From IMG/VR virus record IMGVR_UViG_3300034082_000345, positions 1 to 29,635 of that record: a stretch of 29,635 nucleotides of DNA. One strand, 5' to 3'. A program made the translations under genes and the position numbers. Origin of the DNA: a virus. The notes under the pieces were generated by a model that was not told the DNA's origin, did not search any database, and saw nothing but the letters and a program-made list of their open reading frames with translations. Numbering within the stretch: position 1 is the stretch's first letter; each line of letters begins with the position of its first letter. This document shows positions 21,526 through 28,221 of this stretch, piece after piece.

Positions 21526-22044
21526 TTAGATTACTGCAAGAACAGCGGCTTCCTCAATCTCATATGATAGTTGGTCCATTTCCGCTAACAATGTAACGGA
21601 GTATTTAGAACCATCTGCACGAGTTGTGCCTGAACCCTCACCGACTGCGCTCAATTGAAGGAATGGGAAGTACCAGTACTTACCGTTCATATCCTTGACA
21701 ATTGCATTCAAGTATTGTTGACCCGCACCAAGTATCTTAATTGCTTGAGATTTGTCTTGGTCTCTTCGGTGGAACAATAGGTTGATTGTCGCAGTTACAT
21801 AAGATGAACCATTCACAAGGTCAATTGCTGCATCTTCAGTGTATGAACCTGTGTTTCTGCGTATTTCAAAAGCAGTGTAATCAGGCGCACCACCACTGAG
21901 TGTGATTGCATCAATTGTGTATGTGTTGGTTGCATCGAGTGTAAAAGTGTCGATGTTGTCTTGCTGATTAATCCAAATTTTTTCAATGCCACCACTATTG
22001 TTGTCGCACGATTTGACGATTGTTTCTAATGCTTCACAAGCCAT
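21526..22044 (-). CDS. probable major tail tube protein, 172 aa
   Basis: This 172-residue beta-rich protein has L-L-F-H-R-R-D-Q-D-K-S, then I-V-K-D-M-N-G-K-Y-W-Y and the closing block D-G-S-K-Y-S-V-T-L-L-A-E. The last part resembles tail tube subunits of small siphophages, which close a beta-barrel with similar strands. It lies between two strong terminators, as expected for a protein needed in high copy. A capsid decoration protein is the main alternative, given its place next to the capsid gene. Confidence 0.55.
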   Translation of the reverse strand: MACEALETIVKSCDNNSGGIEKIWINQQDNIDTFTLDATNTYTIDAITLSGGAPDYTAFEIRRNTGSYTEDAAIDLVNGSSYVTATINLLFHRRDQDKSQAIKILGAGQQYLNAIVKDMNGKYWYFPFLQLSAVGEGSGTTRADGSKYSVTLLAEMDQLSYEIEEAAVLAVI

Positions 22045-22065
22045 TTTGAATATATTTAATCAGTT

Positions 22066-22095
22066 AAAAAAAAGAGGGGAGTATTTCATCCCCTC
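22066..22095 (-). terminator. hairpin terminator after the major capsid gene
   Basis: On the minus strand GAGGGGA pairs with TCCCCTC around an 8-base loop and is followed by eight T. It lies 8 bp after the major capsid stop. Confidence 0.85.
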
Positions 22096-22102
22096 GGAGA
22101 TA

Positions 22103-23023
22103 CTATGAATAAAGAACGATTTCAGCACCGTTAACGTGGTGGAAACCAACTTTCATATTTGCACGAGTACGGATATAAGGCTCAGCAACAGTGTCAGAAA
22201 GGTTCACAGCTCTTAACGCTTTTGAATCTCCTTCAGCATCGAAGCAATATAAAAGATTGTCCTTCAACGTCAATACAGCAGTGTTGTCTGGCATACCTTC
22301 ACAAACAACAACATTCACACCAAGATATGTCAAGTTGAGTGGAGTTGTTACATATGTCAAAGTGTTACCTTGAGCAGCAGCCAATTCGTATGCGTTAGCC
22401 ACGTTGGTAGAAACATACAAGCGAAGGTCAGATTTTCTGCGGATGATTGCAGATGGAGCAGCTGCGAAGATAAGAGCAAGTTGAGCCAATACGTTTCCGC
22501 TGTTTACAGTTGTGTTTGCAACATCAACAACAGTTGCATCAGCAAGTAAACCTTTGATATAACCATCACAAAGAGCAAGGGTAGTATTTTCAGATTCAGT
22601 GTCACCTTGCCAACGGATAAGCTCGATGTCTTGACCGATTTGCTTAGCCATTGTGTTCCAATAGAAGTCCATGAATGAAGCAACAGTGAAGTCACCATTT
22701 GAACCTTTTGTCATTTGCAAAGCAACGAATGATTGCTCAAGGTCAAATTGACAAATTTGAGCCATAGCTGAAAGCGCACATACGTCAATCTCAACTGCGC
22801 TCAAGTCATCAGTTGGAGCGTCAAAAGGACAAGTTGATGATTGGAGAATGTTGCCGAATAATACGGTAGCTAATTTGGTTTTTGACTTAATACCTGGCAA
22901 AAGGCGGTAGTTGTCAGCGATGTTCTCTTCAGACAAATATGCTTTTGAGAAAAACGCTTCAGGATTGGCTGCCAATAAAGCTGAAGCATCTACATCCAAA
23001 TCGAATTTTAAATTTTTAGACAT
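22103..23023 (-). CDS. major capsid protein, 306 aa
   Basis: The protein has an N-terminal helical stretch (about 10-45), a central A-S-F-M-D-F-Y-W-N-T-M-A-K-Q and a C-terminal beta part ending G-F-H-H-V-N-G-A-E-I-V-L-Y-S. This fits an HK97-fold capsid protein as seen in small Bacteroidota siphophages. It has even codon use, a strong terminator right after the stop and an A-rich leader, as expected of the most abundant protein. The protease/scaffold gene precedes it by 13 bp. Capsid identity is inferred from gene order and pattern rather than an active-site motif. Confidence 0.85.
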   Translation of the reverse strand: MSKNLKFDLDVDASALLAANPEAFFSKAYLSEENIADNYRLLPGIKSKTKLATVLFGNILQSSTCPFDAPTDDLSAVEIDVCALSAMAQICQFDLEQSFVALQMTKGSNGDFTVASFMDFYWNTMAKQIGQDIELIRWQGDTESENTTLALCDGYIKGLLADATVVDVANTTVNSGNVLAQLALIFAAAPSAIIRRKSDLRLYVSTNVANAYELAAAQGNTLTYVTTPLNLTYLGVNVVVCEGMPDNTAVLTLKDNLLYCFDAEGDSKALRAVNLSDTVAEPYIRTRANMKVGFHHVNGAEIVLYS

Positions 23024-23036
23024 TGTTATTTGGTTT

Positions 23037-24011
23037 TTATTGATTTACAAATTGATTAAACTTCGCAAATTTTTCACTCATTGAGAGTTGGGTCATTTGC
23101 GTTTCGACCTCTTCATCATTGTTCTCTGCATATATCTCCTCGATTTGGTTGCGGAGGTCTGCGATCATAGAAATGATTGCTTTCTCTCTCTCTTCCAACA
23201 TCGGCAAAACAATTGCAGCGATTGCTTCCGCATCGGTAGCTGGGTCGATAGCCATAGCCTCATCAGTGGTGGTTGACTCTTCAGTTGTCTCTTCAACTGT
23301 TGTGTCTTCCATCGCCACCTCTTCGGTTGACATCTCTTCCTCAACCACTTCCTCGGTTGGTTCTTTTTCCACCTCTTTAATCTCAACAACTTCACCGTCT
23401 TTTACGACATAGATTTTGTCTTCGATTTGGTGTTCTCCATCAGGTAACATCATGTTATTTAATTTAATTTGTTCCGATAATTTAAGACCGAGAAAGCCTT
23501 CAATGGAGAAACCGACTTGATCGTTGGCAACCAATTCGGCAAAGTAGTCAGCATCGGTCACCTGTGCGGTCACCATGAGTGTACCCTTTGGTACTTCAAT
23601 GCCAAATGTTGAGTACGCTTTGTCCTTGGTTGGGTTGTCAACAATCCATGTCTCAAGGATGTAGGCTGGTACTTTTTTCTCGGTGTCGTGTTCCAAGTTG
23701 AAGATGTCACGATTGCGCAAATCAGCCATGAACTTGGTGTGAATTTGCTCGATGACTTCCAAAGTGAACTGCACATAATACTCACCATCTTCAGAATCTC
23801 TGCGATATATGTCCATCGGTATCATCGCTGGAGCTGTGATGCGATACTTTACATCATCAGCAAACATCAATCTCTTGTCGCTTCCAAAACTAACCCCCTT
23901 AACCTTAACAGCGGGGAGATTTGTGAAAGCTATCATTTCAATCCCGAGGTTTTCTCCATCGGAGTACTCCTCATCGATTGTGATTTTGTAGATAGGCAAG
24001 TCTTTTGTCAT
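23037..24011 (-). CDS. XkdF-like prohead protease with C-terminal scaffold region, 324 aa
   Basis: Residues about 60-180 match the XkdF-like serine protease family: L-E-H-D-T (His108), A-Y-I-L-E-T-W-I-V, F-G-I-E-V-P-K-G-T and V-G-F-S-I-E-G (Ser169). These would cut scaffold and capsid proteins during head maturation. Residues 210-255 are almost all Glu, Thr and Val, followed by a helical coiled-coil (about 265-324). Such a tail is typical of a built-in scaffold that is removed by the protease. It adjoins the major capsid gene, so both act in head assembly. Confidence 0.85.
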   Translation of the reverse strand: MTKDLPIYKITIDEEYSDGENLGIEMIAFTNLPAVKVKGVSFGSDKRLMFADDVKYRITAPAMIPMDIYRRDSEDGEYYVQFTLEVIEQIHTKFMADLRNRDIFNLEHDTEKKVPAYILETWIVDNPTKDKAYSTFGIEVPKGTLMVTAQVTDADYFAELVANDQVGFSIEGFLGLKLSEQIKLNNMMLPDGEHQIEDKIYVVKDGEVVEIKEVEKEPTEEVVEEEMSTEEVAMEDTTVEETTEESTTTDEAMAIDPATDAEAIAAIVLPMLEEREKAIISMIADLRNQIEEIYAENNDEEVETQMTQLSMSEKFAKFNQFVNQ

Positions 24012-24039
24012 TGCTTATGTTGCATTTTTTGTATATTTG
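24011..24039 (+). promoter_or_regulatory. probable promoter for the plus-strand gene pair
   Basis: TTG (24011-24013) precedes TATATTTG (24032-24039) by 18 bases; TATATTTG is an exact match to the Bacteroidota -7 box TAnnTTTG. The gap between the divergent starts is only 42 bp, so transcription would begin about ten bases before the ATG at 24054. Confidence 0.6.
24014..24024 (-). promoter_or_regulatory. TGCAACATAAG leader before the protease gene
   Basis: On the minus strand these 11 bases match the leaders before the genes at 25712 and 21438 and end two bases before the ATG at 24011. Confidence 0.5.
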
Positions 24040-24053
24040 TTCAAAAAATAGTT

Positions 24054-24602
24054 ATGATATCAATCTTTGACAGGGAGATTCCCAACAAAATGGATGAGCT
24101 GACCATTGAGCAGTTCGAAAAAATTAGTCAAATTCTTAACAACCAGGAGTATGACAACATTGAAAAGTATGTTGAGATGTTCAAATACCTTGGCATCGAG
24201 GAGAAGCTATGGGATGACTACCCATTCAGCGAGTTCATTGAGTTAGTTAAGACCTTTAATATTGACTCATACACCCCACAGGAGCCTGTGACATCCATTG
24301 AATTGGAAGGATATACCTACACAGCGGAGATGCGCTTGTCAGTTAAGGAGACCAAGCTGATTGAGAAGATTGTGAACGGTAAGCCGAACAACTATATCAG
24401 TGACATCCTTGCAATCATGTTCAAACGCACTGACCTTGGCAACACTGAACACTTCGCAGATGCACATTTGAAACTCAAGGCAAAGATGTTCAGAACTCAA
24501 AAGGCTGGATTGTGCGTACCATACATTGTGTTCGTCACTGAAAAGATTGCAGAGTATGCAAAAGCCAACGCTCCCGAAGGGATGGCATCAAGTCAATCTT
24601 GA
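24054..24602 (+). CDS. probable tail-assembly chaperone, 182 aa (plus strand)
   Basis: I chose the ATG at 24054 because it follows the promoter-like sequence; the frame is open upstream to 23688, but that part opposes the protease gene. The protein is helical and acidic, beginning I-F-D-R-E-I-P-N-K-M-D-E-L-T-I-E-Q-F. An M-(D/N)-E-L-T-(I/L)-x-x-F segment recurs in the protein encoded next, which overlaps by 47 bp in the +1 frame. A pair of overlapping helical proteins beside the tape measure is the usual tail-chaperone pattern, which in many phages uses programmed frameshifting. The opposite strand is odd. The role is inferred from place and overlap. Confidence 0.6.
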   Translation: MISIFDREIPNKMDELTIEQFEKISQILNNQEYDNIEKYVEMFKYLGIEEKLWDDYPFSEFIELVKTFNIDSYTPQEPVTSIELEGYTYTAEMRLSVKETKLIEKIVNGKPNNYISDILAIMFKRTDLGNTEHFADAHLKLKAKMFRTQKAGLCVPYIVFVTEKIAEYAKANAPEGMASSQS

Positions 24603-25293
24603 GCAGTTCATTGAGTTAAGGTCTTTGCAACCCGATGATGGGTTGTTCAACCACAACATTGATATTCTCTGCACACTCACTGACTCATATCCTGAGGACT
24701 ATGATGATGCTGAACTGCATGAAGTGTCGGAGTGGTTTAAAGATTTGCAGTGGCTGTATTCTGAACCAAACAAGAACCATGTCGGGCAGATTGGCAAATT
24801 CCAAATCAAGCCAATGAATGAGTTGACGCTGGGTGAGTTCATCGACCTTGAGTACTATTTCACCCAGGACTACATCAAGAATCTTCCAAACATTTGCGCA
24901 CTGTTGTATCGCATTCCTGAAGTCATCGAGGATGATGTGGTGGCAAAGTGGGAGACAGCCAACTTCAAAGTATCAGCGAGAGCGCACTACTTCCTGGAGC
25001 AACCAATCACCAAGACATATGGCATACTCACTGAGTATATCAAATTTAGGGACCAATTTATCTCATCACATTCCAACCTAATGACTGAAGATGTGGAAGA
25101 TGACCTCACTGATATCGATGACCCTGAAGAGCGCAAAGAAGCAGAGAAGCAAAAGGCATCCAACAAATGGGGATGGGAGCAATTAATATGGTCGATGTGC
25201 AATGGTGACCTGACCAAGTATGACCAAGTCATAAATATGAAGCTGATACTTGTGTTCAACTTCCTTGCAATGCGTAAAGAATTAGATATTTAG
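24556..25293 (+). CDS. probable second tail-assembly chaperone, 246 aa (plus strand)
   Basis: The ATG at 24556 gives 246 residues; a further ATG at 24526 is possible. Two copies of a Leu-rich motif occur: V-N-L-E-Q-F-I-E-L-R-S-L near the start and M-N-E-L-T-L-G-E-F-I-D-L-E near residue 86. They resemble the motif near the start of the first chaperone, so the two proteins may have arisen by duplication. The protein is acidic, especially at D-V-E-D-D-L-T-D-I-D-D. It is made either by separate initiation or by a +1/-2 frameshift inside the 47-bp overlap. The stop overlaps the end of the minus-strand gene at 25290 by 3-4 bp, so the two units converge. Confidence 0.6.
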   Translation: MQKPTLPKGWHQVNLEQFIELRSLQPDDGLFNHNIDILCTLTDSYPEDYDDAELHEVSEWFKDLQWLYSEPNKNHVGQIGKFQIKPMNELTLGEFIDLEYYFTQDYIKNLPNICALLYRIPEVIEDDVVAKWETANFKVSARAHYFLEQPITKTYGILTEYIKFRDQFISSHSNLMTEDVEDDLTDIDDPEERKEAEKQKASNKWGWEQLIWSMCNGDLTKYDQVINMKLILVFNFLAMRKELDI

Positions 25294-25712
25294 TAATCGA
25301 GAGAGTAATTGAACTCACCGAATAGCGGCACAAAGTCGTATATCACCTTCGGCTTTTTTCTTAATAGGTTACCGAGTTCCAAGATTGGGAACTTTTGCGC
25401 CAAGTCTGCGACATACATACCATACATCTCGGCAATAAGTCCATTCATCTCGAGTGCATCATTGAATTTCTTGACCAATCTGAAGGGTGCGATGGTGGCT
25501 GTACCGTTGTTGAGATATCCAAAATAATAAGCAGCAAGAATCTCGATTCGGAGGTTGCCTTCAGTGGTCACCTTGGCATTGATTTTGACTGAATCATACA
25601 AGGTGTATGTGTCAATCAGTGCTTCATCCTTAATAACTTTCTTGAGTGTGTTGGCAACTCGTCTCCTGACTGGATACTTGTAATTGAACTCGCCTGTGTT
25701 TTTGTATGCCAT
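25290..25712 (-). CDS. HK97-gp10-like tail-completion candidate, 140 aa
   Basis: This 140-residue protein starts A-Y-K-N-T-G-E-F-N and has R-R-R-V-A-N-T-L-K-K-V, then L-Y-D-S-V-K-I and A-A-Y-Y-F-G-Y-L-N-N-G-T-A. The Y-F-x-Y-L-N-x-G-T pattern after a D-S-(I/V) segment recalls HK97 gp10-like neck proteins, which join head and tail. The start is two bases after a TGCAACATAAG leader that includes the stop of the preceding gene. The end overlaps the plus-strand chaperone by a few bases. Assigned from pattern and place. Confidence 0.55.
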   Translation of the reverse strand: MAYKNTGEFNYKYPVRRRVANTLKKVIKDEALIDTYTLYDSVKINAKVTTEGNLRIEILAAYYFGYLNNGTATIAPFRLVKKFNDALEMNGLIAEMYGMYVADLAQKFPILELGNLLRKKPKVIYDFVPLFGEFNYSLDY

Positions 25713-25714
25713 TT

Positions 25715-25730
25715 CTTATGTTGCAATTAG
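25715..25730 (-). promoter_or_regulatory. CTAATTGCAACATAAG leader, copy before the gp10-like gene
   Basis: These bases are identical to 21441-21456. The element includes the TAA stop of the 149-residue gene, so it acts within a polycistronic message, if it acts, rather than as a promoter at a gap. Confidence 0.5.
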
Positions 25731-26176
25731 TCAACAATTTGTTTAGGAATCTGACAATCGGTCCATGAATCCATGGTGAATGTGATGTTCATCAACCACC
25801 CAGCAGCATAGTCGAGGAGATCATTGTTGAGAGGAATCAAGGAAGGGAATCCAACCACATCGAAATCACGATCATCAAGGCTGAAGGTGTAGTTCAGATA
25901 CAAGTCCATGAGTATCTGATGGCAGTCGCTGAGAATTACATTGATGTTTGCCCTATCTTTTTGGATGATATCAAAGCAATAGATTTCAAGAGTGAAGTCA
26001 TTGGTGTTATCGGTAGGGATTGCATCCACAGGCACGATGTACACAATCGGATACTTCTCATCCTTGGTGGCAAAGTTGAACAACTGCTCTTTAAAGTCAG
26101 AACCTACTTTCTTGACTTGAAGATGTGCATCATAGAATCCTATGATTTCATTTATGAGTGCTTGGTAACTTATCAC
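25727..26176 (-). CDS. tail-terminator-like candidate, 149 aa
   Basis: This 149-residue acidic protein contains Y-P-I-V-Y-I-V-P-V-D-A-I, then F-T-L-E-I-Y-C-F-D and a helix Q-I-L-M-D-L-Y-L-N. The alternation of strands and helices is what tail-terminator or head-closure proteins show, and several such genes lie next to the tape measure in Bacteroidota phages. It overlaps the tape-measure stop by 4 bp and ends at the leader of the gp10-like gene. No specific motif is decisive. Confidence 0.55.
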   Translation of the reverse strand: MISYQALINEIIGFYDAHLQVKKVGSDFKEQLFNFATKDEKYPIVYIVPVDAIPTDNTNDFTLEIYCFDIIQKDRANINVILSDCHQILMDLYLNYTFSLDDRDFDVVGFPSLIPLNNDLLDYAAGWLMNITFTMDSWTDCQIPKQIVD

Positions 26177-28221
26177 AGTACTGAATTTTGAATGATTTTG
26201 CTGACCTTGTTTTGAACCCCTGTCATCTCGGTCTCACTGACCACAGCCTGAACTGTGATAGTTTGGTTGGTCTCAACCCCTTGAGATTGGCTCACGTTGT
26301 TGGCTGCGTTCCCTTGACCGAATAGGTTGCCAGGTACGAATGATGGAACGGATGAAGATGGTGATGAGGATTCATTACCTCCTCCTCCAGTTCCGTTGGG
26401 TGAAGGTGTAGATGTTGGATTTGTGAGCAGTGCTTTTGCCTTTGCGATGTTAGTGACAATCTGAACAATCCCAGCTGCATACTGTGCAACTCCCGCTGCT
26501 CCTCCTGTCACCGAGTTGAGTGGGTTGGCACTTGACATTGCAACCAATGAAGATATCGCCTTCGCTGTATCGATACCGATTTGAATCAGTGCCTGAGCCT
26601 TGTTGAATTTTTCAAGTTTCTTTTGGTCCTTGATGAATGCCTCACCTATCGCACCAAGCCCTTGAGCAACTGATGATGCAATCTCAATCTTTGCATCTCG
26701 AATTGCCTTTTCGTTATTGATTGTCTCAAGTGCTTTTTGTTTTATCTCAGCTTTTTCCTGGTCATCAAATTTCTTGTTAATTTCGGCAAGTTCTTTTCTT
26801 TGATTGTCTTGCAAGATTTTTGCATCCGCACCATATCGATTGGCTTCAGCAATTAAGTTGTCATAGTAGTATGTGCGCTCTTGAATTTCTTTTTGACGAG
26901 CGTTTAGACCAGCTTGATAAATTGCTTCTTGGATTGCTTCCTCACGATCAAGTTCAGCATTTTGAAAGTCAACTAATTTTTGAGACAATGCTTGTTGACG
27001 AGCAAGTTCAACATCAGCAGCCGCTTTGTTTATTGCATCTATTTCAAGATTTTTGGCAGCCTCAAGACCAGTGATATCTTTTTTGTATTTTTTAGCCTCA
27101 GTGATAAGAGCATCATACTTTGTTTTGACATCATCTATTTCACGTTGTTGTTGCGTCTTGGTTGAATCAAGAACCAGCTTATTTGCCGCATTGATTTCAG
27201 CCTGAATAGCCTTGAGACCATCTTGATACTTTTTGGCTGCCTCCTCATTTTTTGCCTTGGCTTCCTCTTTTGCTTGTTTGTCAGCAGCAGCTTGGTCAGC
27301 AGCTTCCTGGATTGCCATGAGTTTGCGTTCCTTGGAACCATCCTTGATTATTTTATTCTCCTCCTCGATACGTTTGCGCAGTGATTTTCTGCGCTCTATG
27401 GAATCCTTATCAGTCAATCCTTTCAATTCGGAATACTCTTTTCGAGCATCTCCCAATCGTTTACTTGCTGCTTTGCTGATGGCTGTTGATTTGTCCATCT
27501 CCAGCTTGGTGGTATCTTTACCCGCAGCTTTCGCTTTGGCAATCTCAATATCGTATTGGTCAGATATTGCTTCAGTTCTTTTCTCTGATGAATTGAATGC
27601 CTTTTCATTGGCTTTCTCCATTGTTCTCGCATTCTCTTCAGCAGCATATGATGTCAAGCCCAACCAATCGGTCAACTCCTTGAATCCATCAATGAGTGCA
27701 TTGATAGGTATCATCAATACATCAAGCACCTTTTGAAGTACACCAATTTTATTTAGGAACACACCTATCGCCACCACAATTGCAGTGACCACAGCAACCA
27801 ACAAAAAGATTGGATTTGCGAGGATTTGCATTCCGAGTTTAACGAATGCACCACCCATCGTTGTGATGGTTGATGTCAAACCTTTCATGCTCTTGCTGAT
27901 ATCCTGTGCATTCAACCCACCAAGATTCTTGGCAAATACTTTCGCTTTATCTGATGCCTCTTCAAAATCAAGTGACATGATTGAATCACGAATACCACCA
28001 AATGAATTGGATATCTGCTCAAATTTTGAACCTGATGCAAAGACATTGACAGCATCGTTGGCATCTTTAATCCTATCAGCAACCTGACCAGCTTGGGCAG
28101 CGAGTGCCGCCATTTGTTCAGGGTCGGATGCTTCAGCAATTGCTGCCTTGAGGGATCGGAGTTCTGCCTTGAGTGATTGAACCCCCGATAGCTTGAGTGG
28201 TATTTCGACTTCGTTACTCAT
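26173..28221 (-). CDS. tape measure protein, 682 aa
   Basis: This sets tail length. The N-terminus has long helical coiled-coil segments (about 10-60 and 200-500, rich in Lys, Glu and Ala). A hydrophobic stretch lies at about 134-156 (N-P-I-F-L-L-V-A-V-V-T-A), and a second, Ala/Gly-rich one at about 550-610, as typical for proteins that enter the host membrane during ejection. The C-terminus ends M-T-G-V-Q-N-K-V-S-K-I-I-Q, the closing pattern of Bacteroidota tape measures. At 682 residues, a tail of about 100 nm is expected from the usual 1.5 angstrom per residue. It overlaps the junction-spanning gene by 8 bp and the 149-residue gene by 4 bp. Confidence 0.85.
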   Translation of the reverse strand: MSNEVEIPLKLSGVQSLKAELRSLKAAIAEASDPEQMAALAAQAGQVADRIKDANDAVNVFASGSKFEQISNSFGGIRDSIMSLDFEEASDKAKVFAKNLGGLNAQDISKSMKGLTSTITTMGGAFVKLGMQILANPIFLLVAVVTAIVVAIGVFLNKIGVLQKVLDVLMIPINALIDGFKELTDWLGLTSYAAEENARTMEKANEKAFNSSEKRTEAISDQYDIEIAKAKAAGKDTTKLEMDKSTAISKAASKRLGDARKEYSELKGLTDKDSIERRKSLRKRIEEENKIIKDGSKERKLMAIQEAADQAAADKQAKEEAKAKNEEAAKKYQDGLKAIQAEINAANKLVLDSTKTQQQREIDDVKTKYDALITEAKKYKKDITGLEAAKNLEIDAINKAAADVELARQQALSQKLVDFQNAELDREEAIQEAIYQAGLNARQKEIQERTYYYDNLIAEANRYGADAKILQDNQRKELAEINKKFDDQEKAEIKQKALETINNEKAIRDAKIEIASSVAQGLGAIGEAFIKDQKKLEKFNKAQALIQIGIDTAKAISSLVAMSSANPLNSVTGGAAGVAQYAAGIVQIVTNIAKAKALLTNPTSTPSPNGTGGGGNESSSPSSSVPSFVPGNLFGQGNAANNVSQSQGVETNQTITVQAVVSETEMTGVQNKVSKIIQNSVL

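Noticed and set aside
23688-24053. Upstream extension of the plus-strand chaperone frame
   Set aside because: It lies opposite the protease gene and before the promoter-like sequence. The ATG at 24054 follows that signal and gives a normal protein.
27233-27736. 167-residue plus-strand frame
   Set aside because: It is the shadow of the coiled-coil part of the tape measure; Ser/Ala-rich frames arise this way.
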